Made by a program: the position numbers and the translations under genes. This document shows positions 31,473 to 41,460 of a stretch of 64,000 nt of DNA, piece after piece (the stretch's first letter is position 1; each line of letters begins with the position of its first letter). The notes under the pieces were generated by a model that made no database searches, was not told the origin of the DNA, and saw nothing but the letters and a program-made list of their open reading frames with translations. The stretch comes from Streptomyces sp. LX-29 (GTDB lineage Bacteria > Actinomycetota > Actinomycetes > Streptomycetales > Streptomycetaceae), in assembly GCF_029541745.1 (NCBI RefSeq), contig NZ_CP089746.1, positions 8,069,559 to 8,133,558 on the forward strand, in the 5' to 3' direction.

Positions 31473-34400
31473 ATGCTCGACCAGATTTCCTGCACACCGA
31501 ACTGGTGGCGTGGCCTGACCCGGTCGGAACGGACCGAAGACGGCACAACCCCATCCATCTCCGAGGAGCAGCGCGACTACGGCCGCCGACGGCGCGAGGC
31601 ATGGCGTGGCGGCTACATCGTGCGCGACGCAGACATACGGCTGGACCGCTGGGAGCGCCTCGGGCTCACCGAGGACCGGATCATGGAACTGCTGGCAGAG
31701 CCGGCCGAGGCGCTCGTCGCCCGCCTCCCCGACCGGCCGGACTGGCTGAACGCAGTCTCCGAGGCGTGGCGACGGTTCGGGTCGGTGCGGCTCGACGATC
31801 TCGGCATCGGCGACCCACGGGCCGACTGCGGCCACGACAGTCACGACGGCCAGGCTCCGCACGAACATGCTCCGTACGACCAGACCACCGGGAACGTGGT
31901 GTTCTTGAACCTGATCGCGCCCTTGCTGGCGTGGAGTCGGGACGAACTCGCCTGCCGGGTCACCGAGTTGTCTGCCCGCCACAGGCGCGAGGAGCGCCTA
32001 CCGCCCAGCCACACCCTGTTGCAACCGCCTCTGGACCGACTCCTCCAGATGATCCTCTCCGTGATGGTCCTGGAGGTGAACGTCGCTCGGCTCGAGGGCC
32101 GGCTGGCTGGCGCGACGCCGGGCGAGCGGATGGCCTCGTTCGTCGAGCACATCCGCGAGCCGGCGACGGCCCTCCGTATGCTCGCCGAGTATCCGGTCCT
32201 GGCCCGGGAACTGGTCGCCTGTCTGCGAACCGCGGTGAACGTCCGGGCCGAGTTCACCGAGCGCCTTCTCACCGACCTGCCGGAGCTCCGTCAGACCTTC
32301 GGCGGGACCTGGCACGGATTGGCCGATCTCGCCCACATCAGCTTCGGCGCCGGTGACACCCATCGCGGCGGCCGGACCGTGGCGATCCTCACCTTCACCG
32401 ACGGCCGCAAGCTGGTGTACAAACCACGCAGCCTCCGCGTAGAGGTCCATTTCAACCAGGTCCTCGACTGGCTCAACGCGAGGGGACTCCGCCATCAGCT
32501 CCGGCCGCTGCGCGTCCTGGACCGAGGCGAGTACGGCTGGGTGGAACACGTCGACACGGCGTCGTGCGACCACGAGGACCAGGTGGACCGCTTCTTCTGG
32601 CGGCAGGGTGCCTACCTGGCGCTCTTCTACGCTCTCTGCGGCTCGGACATGCACTTGGAGAACGTCATCGCAGCGGGGGAGCATCCCGTCCTCGTGGACC
32701 TGGAGGCCATCTTCCAGGTGCCGCCCCGCCTCGCCGGCGATCAGCCGGCGCCGCTCTCGCTGGGCGACGCCCCGCGCGTGGTCCGGGACTCGGTCCTGCG
32801 GGTCGGCCTGCTGCCGGAGCGGATCATCACTGTTGACGAAGAGGGCATCTATGACGCGGAAGTCAGCGGTCTCGCCGGCGTCGGCGGCCAGCTCTCGCCC
32901 GGTCGTATGCCCACCTTCGTCGGAAGCGGCACCGACGAGGTGCGGGTGGTGCGGGACCGGCGCGAAATGCCGGAGACGCAGAACCTCGTGCGGCTGGCCG
33001 GTCGCCAGGTCGACGCCCTCGCGCACATCGAGTCTCTGGCCGCCGGATTCACCGAGTGCTATCGGATCATCGAGACGCACCGCGACGACTTGCTCGCCGC
33101 CGAGGGGCCGATCGCCGGGTTCGGCGACGACGAGGTGCGGTTCATACCGCGCCCCACGATGACGTACGGCCGCGTGCAGATGGAGTCCTGGCACCCGGAC
33201 CTGCTGCGCGACGCGCTCGACCGCGAAATCTTCTTCGAGGTGCTGTCGTCGGGGTTCGTCGACCTGCCGGACCGGGACGTGCTGCTCGCCAGCGAGCAAC
33301 GCCAGCTCGCCGACCAGGACATCCCTTCTTTCCACACCACGCCCGACTCGACCGATCTCTTCGACAGTTACGGCGTGGTCGCGCACGACTTCCTGGAGAC
33401 CACCGGGCTGGACGCGGTGCGGGCCCGGATCGGCGCGATGTCCGAAGAGGACCTGCGCCGACAGCTGTGGTGTATCCGGGCGTCCATGTCCGGGCTCACC
33501 GTCGGCACGTCCAACTCCGGGAAGGGCGAGCCGAGGCCGCTGCCGGACGCGGAGATCGCCCCGGACCTCGCGATCCGGGGTGCGCGTGTGGTCGCCGACC
33601 TGCTGCTCGACGCGGCCCTGACCGCTGACGGCAAAGCCCCCTCCTGGCTTTCGGTGAACTTCGTCGGCGACCGCTTCTGGAAGGTCGGGCACGCCGGCCT
33701 CGATCTGTACAGCGGAGTTCCCGGGGTGGCGCTGTTCCTGGCGCAGCTCGCTGCGGTCACAGGTGACCCGCGATACCGCCGTCCCGCCGAGCAGCTCGCC
33801 CAGCAACTGGCGGACACAATCGAGCACCTGAGCCCTGGTGAGGACCGCGGTGCCGGGCTGGCGATCGGCGGCTTCAGCGAGCTCGGCGGCCTTATCTACG
33901 TGCTGACCCGATTGTCCGAGATACTGCGGGAGCCGACGCTGGTCGAGGCGGCCCGGCACGCCGCGACGATGTGCCACGCCCGATTCGCCGAGGACAAGGT
34001 CCTCGATGTGATCAGCGGCACCGCTGGGGCGGCACTGGCGATCCTCGCCCTTCATCGCGCTCACCCCCACGATCGGACCTTCGACGCCATCAAGGCTGCC
34101 GGAACGACAATCGCGGCCCGGGCGGTCGACGTCCCCGGCGGCACCGCGTGGCGGGCCGAGTTCGAGGACTCTCCAGCGCTGCTCGGGTTCTCGCACGGCG
34201 CCAGCGGCATCGCCTATGCGTTGGCCCTGATAGCCCAGGTCACCGGTGAGGGCCGGTTGGCCGAGCTGTGCGGGCGGGCGCTGCGCTATGAGCGGCACCA
34301 CCTTTCACCGGAGCGCCGGAACTGGCCCGATCTGCGGACCATCAGCGGTCCGGGCGCCTTCATGAACGCATGGTGCCACGGCGCCGGCGGTGTCGGTCTG

Positions 34401-34871
34401 GCGCGCGCCGCCATGCTGCGACTGCCGGTCCTGTCGCCGTGGCACGACCTCATCCGCGAGGATCTCGTGATCGCGACCGGCCGGGTCCGCGACGACCTGG
34501 TCGTCGACGGCCGCTACACGGGTATCGGCAACGACTCGATCTGCCATGGAGATCTCGGGCTGGCCGAGACCCTGCTGGCGGCCGGCTCGGTGCTCGGCGA
34601 GCCGGATGACACGGTACTGGGTCGGCGGTGCGCGCGAGCCGTCGCCGAGCAGGTCCTGGCCGGTGCGCCCCGGCCCGGGGTGCCGCAGCGTGTCAGCACG
34701 CCGGGCCTGCTGATGGGACTCGCCGGCATCGGCTACGGCTTGCTCCGTGCGGCGATGCCAGAGCGCGTTCCGAACGTGCTGTTGCTGGAGGCGCCCTGCC
34801 ACGGCGGGGAGCCGGGCAGGTCACCCGTGTTCGAAGGCACGGCAGAGCAGCAGGTGGCCGCCACTCCGTGA
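31473..34871 (+). CDS. lanM2: LanM2: class II lanthionine synthetase
   Basis: 1132 aa, homologous throughout to LanM1 but clearly diverged. Dehydratase motifs: GAGDTHRGGRT near residue 292, LVYKPRSL, and GSDMHLENVIAAGEHP near 390. LanC-like cyclase zinc ligands: NAWCHGAGG near 964 and DSICHGDLGLAE near 1022. It should dehydrate Ser/Thr and close thioether rings on the adjacent LanA2 and LanA3. An odd His/Asp-rich insert (CGHDSHDGQAPHEHAPYD, about residues 118-135) is missing in LanM1. The ATG at 31473 follows AAGGCGG. A hairpin separates it from lanA3, and another shared with the convergent SARP gene follows it. Confidence 0.95.
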   Translation: MLDQISCTPNWWRGLTRSERTEDGTTPSISEEQRDYGRRRREAWRGGYIVRDADIRLDRWERLGLTEDRIMELLAEPAEALVARLPDRPDWLNAVSEAWRRFGSVRLDDLGIGDPRADCGHDSHDGQAPHEHAPYDQTTGNVVFLNLIAPLLAWSRDELACRVTELSARHRREERLPPSHTLLQPPLDRLLQMILSVMVLEVNVARLEGRLAGATPGERMASFVEHIREPATALRMLAEYPVLARELVACLRTAVNVRAEFTERLLTDLPELRQTFGGTWHGLADLAHISFGAGDTHRGGRTVAILTFTDGRKLVYKPRSLRVEVHFNQVLDWLNARGLRHQLRPLRVLDRGEYGWVEHVDTASCDHEDQVDRFFWRQGAYLALFYALCGSDMHLENVIAAGEHPVLVDLEAIFQVPPRLAGDQPAPLSLGDAPRVVRDSVLRVGLLPERIITVDEEGIYDAEVSGLAGVGGQLSPGRMPTFVGSGTDEVRVVRDRREMPETQNLVRLAGRQVDALAHIESLAAGFTECYRIIETHRDDLLAAEGPIAGFGDDEVRFIPRPTMTYGRVQMESWHPDLLRDALDREIFFEVLSSGFVDLPDRDVLLASEQRQLADQDIPSFHTTPDSTDLFDSYGVVAHDFLETTGLDAVRARIGAMSEEDLRRQLWCIRASMSGLTVGTSNSGKGEPRPLPDAEIAPDLAIRGARVVADLLLDAALTADGKAPSWLSVNFVGDRFWKVGHAGLDLYSGVPGVALFLAQLAAVTGDPRYRRPAEQLAQQLADTIEHLSPGEDRGAGLAIGGFSELGGLIYVLTRLSEILREPTLVEAARHAATMCHARFAEDKVLDVISGTAGAALAILALHRAHPHDRTFDAIKAAGTTIAARAVDVPGGTAWRAEFEDSPALLGFSHGASGIAYALALIAQVTGEGRLAELCGRALRYERHHLSPERRNWPDLRTISGPGAFMNAWCHGAGGVGLARAAMLRLPVLSPWHDLIREDLVIATGRVRDDLVVDGRYTGIGNDSICHGDLGLAETLLAAGSVLGEPDDTVLGRRCARAVAEQVLAGAPRPGVPQRVSTPGLLMGLAGIGYGLLRAAMPERVPNVLLLEAPCHGGEPGRSPVFEGTAEQQVAATP

Positions 34872-34889
34872 CCGCAGCGCCCATCGAGT

Positions 34890-34925
34890 GGCGATCCGGA
34901 CGCCACGCCTGGCACCCGGATCGCC
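34890..34925. terminator. Bidirectional hairpin between lanM2 and the SARP gene
   Basis: GGCGATCCGG (34890-34899) and CCGGATCGCC (34916-34925) form a 10-bp stem with a 16-nt loop between two convergent gene ends. Confidence 0.6.
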
Positions 34926-34949
34926 GCTGTGTTCGACGATCGGCAGGGT

Positions 34950-35747
34950 TCAACGATCGACAGGTACGGGAAGGAGCGGCATGTTGACCTCACCTCCCTG
35001 CAGAATGGTGCGTTCCAACCGCTGGATACCGGCCCCGGGATCGATGCCCAGCTCCTCCCTGAGCGTGCGGCGCAGGTTCCGGTAGACGCTGAGCGCGTCG
35101 GCCCGCCGGCCGCTCTCGTAGAGCGCGGTCATCAGCAGCTCGCGGAAGTGCTCCCGTAGCGGGTGCGCGGTTACCAGGGACTCGAGCTCAGGAATCAGTA
35201 CGTCATGCCGACCGCAGGCCAGCCCCGCGCGCAACCACAGCTCGGTGGCGGTGAGCCGCCGCTCGTTGAGACGGATCTGCTCGGCGGCGATCGCGGGAGC
35301 GTCCACGACGTCCACCATGGCCGACCCCCGCCAAAGCGCCATCGCGTGGCCGAGATGCTCCATCGCCTCGGCGGGCGTGCCCGAGGTGAGCGCCTGTCGG
35401 CCGGCCGAGCAGCGCCTCTCGAACTGTTCGGCGTCCAACTCGCCTGACGGTACGCGCAGCTCGTACCCGGCAGCCCGGGTCCGCAGGACATCGCCCTCCG
35501 GGTCGTCCAGGCTCCGACGGAGCCGGTGGACATACTGCTGAACGAGTTTGCGCCGGCTTTCCGGCGCCTCCTCCGGCCATAACTGCCGGACGAGCTCTTC
35601 GCACGACACGACGTGGTTCGCTCGGACCAGCAGTACCGCGAGCAGAGTTCGCCACTTGCCCTGTGGAAAGTCCTGCCAGGTGCCGTCGGCAGATCTCGCT
35701 TGAACGGGGCCAAGTATCCGGTATCGGATCGTTGGGGGCAGGGCCAC
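34950..35747 (-). CDS. SARP family pathway-specific activator
   Basis: 265 aa, the compact form of SARP with no ATPase. Residues 7-100 are the OmpR-like winged helix (YRILGPVQARSADGTWQDFP, LVQQYVHRLRRSLDD), residues 105-250 the BTAD helices (LREHFRELLMTALYESGRRA, DALSVYRNLRRTLREELGID). Such proteins bind 11-bp-spaced heptamers and recruit RNA polymerase to biosynthetic promoters. It lies directly beside lanM2, convergent, and the matching heptamer array lies between lanA1 and lanA2, so it is very probably the cluster activator. GTG start at 35747 with GAGAGG upstream. Confidence 0.9.
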   Translation of the reverse strand: MALPPTIRYRILGPVQARSADGTWQDFPQGKWRTLLAVLLVRANHVVSCEELVRQLWPEEAPESRRKLVQQYVHRLRRSLDDPEGDVLRTRAAGYELRVPSGELDAEQFERRCSAGRQALTSGTPAEAMEHLGHAMALWRGSAMVDVVDAPAIAAEQIRLNERRLTATELWLRAGLACGRHDVLIPELESLVTAHPLREHFRELLMTALYESGRRADALSVYRNLRRTLREELGIDPGAGIQRLERTILQGGEVNMPLLPVPVDR

Positions 35748-36586
35748 TGCGACCGCCTCTCAGCTTCTCACCGTGTTTCCGATCCGAAATCGGCGTCACG
35801 TTCGTTGGCTTCTCCTGGCGCTGAGCCTTGAAGTGACCGGTGATGTCGGGCAAGAGCAGCCGCCCGTCCTGGACAAGGCGGGAATGTCCAGCCTGGTCAG
35901 CGGCGTGCCGCGGGTACGATCCGGACAGGCCGCCCTCGCCGTCGTTGTTACTCCTCGGGCCGGGGCAGGTGGGTCTTGGCGGCGTCATGGGTGGTGCTGC
36001 TGATCGACTCGGCCGGGGCGTAGACCAGGTTTCAGCACGCCGGTTCGGAACGTCGGGACGAGAGCAAGCGGGATCGTCTACCCGTGCCTCCGAGGCCTTG
36101 AGGGACGTCGCGACGGCGACGAAAACCGCATGCGCGCCTGGCCAACGGACCGGGGCCGCATGGTGCCGGTGTCCGTGATCCATCCGTCCTCGCCCTGTGA
36201 CCCGTCGCAGCATGCGCACCCGGACGGACATCGCAGCCGTGCGGGACTTCCGCGAACGACTCGCCACCACCCTGGCCGCGTAGCGCTTACACCACGGCGC
36301 CACATCAGGCACGTGCCACCAGCAAGCGAGGCCACCGGTCCGCGCATGACGCGATCGATAGACCCTGGGTAGCGACCCGAGTAACCCCAGGCCCATCCGC
36401 CGCTGCAGCGCCCTGAAACCCGAGGAAGACCCTGGCCCCGCGGCTACCGGGTCGACCGGGCGCAGCGCCGCGTGTGGTGGGAAGAGCCGTACCTCAGGTA
36501 CGCAACGCCCGCCGCCGCGAACTCGCCCGCTTGGCGGGCGCTGCGCGGCGAACTCGTCCGGGGCCTCGCTGTGCCGCCGGCTGCCT
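35748..36586. other. Gene-poor region
   Basis: About 840 bp with no supported gene. A short plus-strand frame at 36212-36283 ends as a protein tail might (MRTRTDIAAVRDFRERLATT then LAA and a stop) and could be a remnant. The SARP promoter must lie in the first ~100 bp. Confidence 0.3.
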
Positions 36587-37679
36587 TTACAGGTCGAGCT
36601 CGGCGACGATGGCAGCGTGGTCGGAAGCCTGGTCGCCGGGTCCGGTCACGGTGTCGAACGGGGTACCGAACTCGAAGATCCCACGCCGCTCTACCTCGAC
36701 CTTGTCCACCCTGGCGAACAGCTCCGGGGAGAACATCAGGTAGTCGATCTTGTCGTTGAGGTTCGTACACTTCCCATGGGTGCCGGGCGGCCCCTCGTAA
36801 CTGTCGTGGTTCATCGCTTCCTTGAGGCTGGTGGCCTCGAGGAACATGAGCGGCGGGCTGCCCGGGGTGTCGTTGAGGTCCCCGGCGACTACGACATGGG
36901 CCGAGCGTTCGAGCGCGGCCTGGTAGAGCTGGGCGACACGCTCGGCCTGGAGCTTGCGCTTGTCGCCACCTCCGCCGCCGCGCTTGCTCTTGAAGTGGTT
37001 TCCGAGGAGCCAGAGCGGTTCGCCATCGATGTCGATCTCGAATTCCGGGCAGTCCCGGCTGAAGATGTCCCGGGAATCCTTCTTGTCGAAGATGTGCGAG
37101 CGTACGGAGGTGATCGGGTGTCGGCTGAACAGCCCCACGTCGATGCCGCGAATGTCGTTGCCGTCGATCAGCAGGTTGAACGGATACGGCTCTGTATCGA
37201 ACTGGCCTGCCAGCACCTGTTTGTTGAAGCGGTGCAGGGTGAGCCGGTCCTCGACTTCGACCGTCAGCAGTATGTCGGCGTTGACCTCGGCGATCACCTT
37301 GGCGGTGTTCTTGACGGCGTCCCAGCTGAGGTCACCCTTGACCAGTTCGGCCCAGCCGACCCAGTCAGACCGTCCCGTGACCTCGGTCCTGACCTCGATA
37401 TTCCGGCCCTCGCCCTTGAGTAGTCGGGCCCGTCCGCGCGGCTCGTTGACCAGGAATCGTCTGGGTGGAGATGTCTTGGGAGACGTCGACGCTGTGCTTC
37501 TTGAGAAGCTCGATGATCTTTGTCTTGTCGTTCGCCGTATACGTGTCGTGATCGAGGGTTTCGACAAGTTTCCTGTAGTCCTCGAGCACGGCGTCGCGTA
37601 CCGGGTCGTTTCCGATACCGAAGACGATGGGCCTCCGGAAGAGGTTTTCGCAGTTGAAAGTGGCTATGCGGATGCTCAT
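36587..37679 (-). pseudogene. Endonuclease/exonuclease/phosphatase (EEP) family protein, frameshifted
   Basis: The N-terminal part (MSIRIATFNCENLFRRP..., start ATG 37679) and the C-terminal part (from FLVNEPRGRARLLKGEG to the stop at 36587) are in different frames; the shift lies near 37460-37475. Combined, this is a ~360-aa member of the EEP/DNase I fold. Recognisable motifs: ATFNCENLF (metal-binding Asn), IAEVNADILLTVEVED (catalytic Glu), HPITSVRSH, GNHFKSKR, VVAGDLNDTP (GDxN) and a final QASDHAAIV (SDH). All catalytic residues survive, so one indel is the only defect, either a recent mutation or a sequencing error. Intact homologues hydrolyse nucleic acid or phosphoesters. Confidence 0.7.
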
Positions 37680-38112
37680 GACCCCTCCTCACCTGTATTC
37701 GATTCTCCGGCGGCGCACCATGGCTGTCGAACGGAGCGGGGCCGCTCCCGGGAAGGCAGCCCTGGGGCGTCTGCCGCGGAGCGGTCCCTCGCGGTGGTAG
37801 TCCGCCGACCCGACGGGCGGTGATCACCGAAGGTGACATCACAGCGGTGGTGAGCATGTGTGAGCGCGACCGGGCGAGCGGGCCCCGCCGCGAGTGCCGC
37901 GTCCCCCTGTTCCGGGTGGAAAACGCCTCGGCAGTGTGGTGGTCGCCATGCTCTTCGGCCCATGGTCAGTTGCCGGATATCGACGTCGACCCTCGGAACC
38001 GGTGGCGACCCGGTGCCGCCCACGGCGACTCGTGCTCGCACGCCTCGTGCTCCGGCGCGGCGTTCCCCGAACCCGAGGTCTTTTTCGGGGGCGTCTGACT
38101 TGTAGGTGCGGC

Positions 38113-38798
38113 TCAGGGGGGCAGCGCCCACGGGGCTTGCGGGTCGCCGGACGGGAAGATGTCGTCGGTGTTGAACACCAGCAGGGCGTTCTGCTCGCTG
38201 TCCGTGACGTACAGCCGGTTGCGGTACCAGGCCAGGCCACCCGCGTGCAGGCCCCGGATCAGTTCCGCGGTGTACTCGTTGCCGTTCGGCTTGGCTGTCA
38301 CCAGCTTGATGTAGTGGTAGCGGGGGTTCGCGGCCCGGCGGTCGATAAGGGCGACGCGTGCGCCTTTGGCTTCGTCCTTGTTGTACCAGGAGACCATCAT
38401 GCGCGTGCCGTCCAGGCCGGTCACGTCGTAGTAGGTCGTGATGCCCTGAGGCCACCAGTCCTTGGACTTGGCGTCGGGGTCGCCCGGGGACCAGCCGTAG
38501 GCGGCGACGGGCAGGGGCGTATCGTCCGGCCAGTCGGGAATCTTCACCGCTACCGGGGGAAGGCCCAGTTGTTCTTGGAGGGCAGGGGGATCGTTGTCGC
38601 GTTGTACCTGCCGAATTTCCGGGTGAGCCAGCGGATTCCCCGTACGTGGGCGGCGGTCTCGGACGGTTCGAAGGTCAGTGTCAGCGTGGGTTTCGCCGGG
38701 GCGGCCAGGGCCGTCTCCGGCACGAATAACCCGCCTGTCGACGCCACGATGGGGGCAGCTGCCATGCCCCGGAGGATTGTTCTGCGTCTGGTGTCCAT
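38113..38798 (-). pseudogene. Tat-exported protein, frameshifted
   Basis: MDTRRRTILRGMAAAPIVAS followed by FVPETALAAPA is a twin-arginine signal with a signal peptidase site. The first frame runs to about PLPSKNNWAFPR (near 38553); the rest continues one base off as VAVKIPDWPDDTPLPVAAYG, TYYDVTGLDGTRMMVSWYNK and AWYRNRLYVTDSEQNALLVF, ending at 38113. Joined, it is about 225 aa of an extracellular beta-propeller-like protein (YVTDS... is a typical blade). Probably functional in relatives; here an indel interrupts it. Confidence 0.65.
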
Positions 38799-39198
38799 GG
38801 CGCCGTACCCTAAGCCGGAATTGCCGGTTCTCCTCCGCCCGGTGGGATGGCGCTTCCTGACGATGCGCCGGCTCCGTGAGGTGGGGCTCCGCTGCCGGTG
38901 AGGCCGGGTGTCTGCGGGCCCGGGCGCGCGGCGGGCCGACGCGGGGGCGGGGCCGTGCGCGGTGCCGATTGGTGCAGGGGGTGGGCCCGGTGGTGTGGTG
39001 CCGGACGGCTTCGGTCGGCAGGCGGACGTTCAAGGACGTCGCGACCGATCCGGTTCCGGGAACTCACCTCCCCGCGGTAGATCGAGCGCGGCCCATGGAT
39101 GGTTGAACGAGGGAGGTTCCTGGGCTCGGTGGCACCGGGCTCAAGGCTGAGGGACCATGAATCTGGGGGCTTCAAGCACTCGACGCGGGAGCGTAACC
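38799..39198. other. Intergenic, no feature seen
   Basis: About 400 bp of GC-rich sequence with no supported ORF. The last 20 bp carry the RBS of the 39199 gene. Confidence 0.4.
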
Positions 39199-39492
39199 AT
39201 GAACACCAAGCCCGCCTGCGGGCCGCAGCGCGACCCTGATTTCTTCGAAGAAGTCGACAGACTGTTCGCCAAGTACCCTGAGGCTGCTGGCAGGTATGCG
39301 GTGAAATGCAGAAGGCTTGAGCTCGAAATACTGAAGATCGACTTTAAAATGCAGGTAGGGGTCACGCGCATTGAGGACGGTCGCCTCATCACGGAGTTCG
39401 TGGATCGCGACAAGGTCGCGCGTGCTCACCACGCCTGCTGCGAGTGGCCTGACAACGACGACGGCCTTTGTAACCGGATATGTCCGGAGTGA
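39199..39492 (+). CDS. Small hypothetical protein (97 aa)
   Basis: MNTKPACGPQRDPDFFEEVD, then AKYPEAAGRYAVKCRRLELE and MQVGVTRIEDGRLITEFVDR. Cytosolic, helix then strand pattern, six cysteines, three of them near the C-terminus (CCEWPDNDDGLCNRICPE). GGAG lies 8 nt before the ATG. Codon use is less GC-biased than typical genes here. Resembles small orphan Streptomyces proteins; function unknown. Confidence 0.6.
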   Translation: MNTKPACGPQRDPDFFEEVDRLFAKYPEAAGRYAVKCRRLELEILKIDFKMQVGVTRIEDGRLITEFVDRDKVARAHHACCEWPDNDDGLCNRICPE

Positions 39493-39534
39493 CTCGCACC
39501 TGACGAGCTCGTGCCTAACGAGCTCGTGCACGTT

Positions 39535-39700
39535 TGGCGGTGCGGCGTCGACTTCCCGCCCAGCGGGAAGAACCAGCATCGTCGACGACACAGAGATCCG
39601 GGTCCGACGCCCCGCCGTCGGTCGCGAGGACCGGAAGACGTTCATCTCCGGCAAGAGCAAGCAGAACGCCGTCAAGGCTGCGGGGACGGCGGGCGGGGTG
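39535..39700 (+). mobile_element. Transposase remnant (IS5-type, plus strand)
   Basis: SIVDDTEIRVRRPAVGREDR then KTFISGKSKQNAVKAA. This is the region around the first catalytic Asp of DDE_Tnp_4-type transposases (...D-x-T-E-I-R-V-x-R-P...SGKxKxN). Both ends are missing. Confidence 0.6.
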
Positions 39701-39799
39701 ATCGGATGGATGTCGGTGCGGTACTGATCGCGCTCGCCGATGTCGGGGGGGCGACGCTCGGGGGCGCGCCGCTCGCCCAGCGCGGTGCCGACCGAGCCA

Positions 39800-40080
39800 A
39801 GCGACGTGCGCTGGTGGTGACCAGGCCGGGGCCCCGGTATCCACCATCCGCGATGACCTTGGCGTTGCCCACGGTGTCCTTCGCGCCGGACAGTTCGCAT
39901 GCCGTGCAGTCGTTGCGGTTGCCGAGCACAGGCCGGCCGACGGCCACGACGCGCCGGGTGTCGGCGTCGATGACGACCTGGTGGTTGGTGGAGCACCGTG
40001 GTTTTTCGACTGCTCGGCCACCGTGTGGTCACCGGGTTGGAACCAGGGTGCCGTCCACGATCAGCACGGGCTTGCGTGCC
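39800..40080 (-). mobile_element. Transposase remnant (IS5-type, minus strand)
   Basis: Minus-strand pieces PVLIVDGTLVPTR and DHTVAEQSK, then VVAVGRPVLGNRNDCTACEL and VGNAKVIADGGYRG, with at least one frameshift. This is the DDE catalytic core of a second, oppositely oriented IS5-type element. The two remnants face each other. Confidence 0.6.
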
Positions 40081-40618
40081 GCAGTGCCAGTTGCTTGGGC
40101 AGCGGTGGCCCGTTGAGTCATGAGTGTGGGCGGAGGAAACGGCTTGCACGCGAGGCCGGGGCCGGAACGGCGGCTGCACCCTCCGGCCCGGCTGACCGAC
40201 GAAGGCCAACTCCAGGCAGCAGACGGCCGGACAGCATCTCGGGGCCGCGGAGCCGGCAAGACGCGGCTGGCAACCGACAACCAGCCCGAGATCAACAGCT
40301 GGGGCGAGCACCTCGCCGCCAGGGCGGGCAGCCGTTCTGCTGGCAAGCCGCGGAAGTTGCTGAAAGGGGCGCGGCCAGTTCAGCTGCGGTCCTGACGAGG
40401 CGGGGACACTGGACCCTCAGTGCCCCTGATTTCCGAGTACGGACCCCCGACCTGCAGATGAGTACCGGTACTCACGCCACGTTCTCATTCGCCCTGTTAT
40501 GGAAACCGGCTGATGTCGACCAAGGAGCCCTGGAATACCTGGCGCCCGCGCCTTCCTTCTTGTTAGCGTCCCTGGCAGCGTCAAGTGTCAGTAACGTGAA
40601 TTGAACAGAGGGGACTGA
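40081..40618. other. Intergenic, IS-derived debris
   Basis: No gene is supported. Codon statistics of the ORFs here are poor. The end holds the promoter and RBS (AGAGGGG) of the following lipoprotein. Confidence 0.35.
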
Positions 40619-41248
40619 GTGAGGCTCCATAGGTGTCTGGGCGGGCGGAAGGCGGAAGACGCCAGAAGAACCGCCGCTATCGGCCGCAAGGGTCACGAAC
40701 TTGCCGTTGGAGCGGTCTCCGTCCTCTTCGCCGTGACGGGATGCTCCACACCGAGCGAGGGCAGAGACCGCAACGGAGGGCTCGCGTACGAGCCTCAGCG
40801 GGTGCGCGTTGACCGTGCTGAGATGCTGTTCGAGCGCTCTGTGAAGGAGATCAACCAGGTGGCTGGCATGCGCCCTGCGCCCACCGCGGACACGGATCCT
40901 TGGAGCATGTCGTGCGAAGGGGTGGACCATGGATACCGTCTCCGGGGCATCTGGCATCTCTCCGGGCCACCGAAGGAAGAGCTCAGGAAGGTGATGGACC
41001 GGCTGCACCAGGAACTCCCGCAGCGCGGCTGGAAGGCATACAGATTCGCTCGGGCTCATTCAATGGGTCGACAGCTGCAACTGGACGTCGAGGAGATGAC
41101 CGAGCACCACACCGTGGTCATCGAGCTCATCCTGCCCTCCACGTACAAGAACCCGTCGAAGTGGGAGAAGAATAAGCCAGACAGTATCTGGGTCTACATG
41201 AATTCTCCCTGCTATATCGATCCCGACTACGACGCGCCATATGGCTGA
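40619..41248 (+). CDS. Putative lipoprotein
   Basis: 209 aa. The N-terminus is basic followed by VGAVSVLFAVTGCSTPSEG; VTGC is a lipobox, so the mature protein would be anchored by its Cys near residue 42. The mature part is hydrophilic and helix-strand mixed (AEMLFERSVKEINQVAGM, GYRLRGIWHLSG, LQLDVEEMTEHHTVVIELIL). The N-terminal n-region is unusually long (about 30 residues). GTG at 40619 with AGAGGGG upstream. Unknown function. Confidence 0.7.
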   Translation: MRLHRCLGGRKAEDARRTAAIGRKGHELAVGAVSVLFAVTGCSTPSEGRDRNGGLAYEPQRVRVDRAEMLFERSVKEINQVAGMRPAPTADTDPWSMSCEGVDHGYRLRGIWHLSGPPKEELRKVMDRLHQELPQRGWKAYRFARAHSMGRQLQLDVEEMTEHHTVVIELILPSTYKNPSKWEKNKPDSIWVYMNSPCYIDPDYDAPYG

Positions 41249-41460
41249 TGCGTATGTACCAGGATCATGCCCAAGCGGTACCGAGGGCGCCGTGACGGCA
41301 TCAAATCCGTCGAATTTGCAAAATCGCCCAATCTGGGCACATCGGGATCCGGGATTCCCAAGACAACAGGCGCTTGGGCTCGGCACGTCCGCGATGCTCG
41401 CGACCCGTTCATACTGTACGTCTGAGAACGCTGGGCGAATCCGGAAGGGTTGAGGGCAGG

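Noticed and set aside
40104..40395. Plus-strand ORF between IS remnants and the lipoprotein
   Set aside because: Poor codon bias, no start signals, no recognisable segment.
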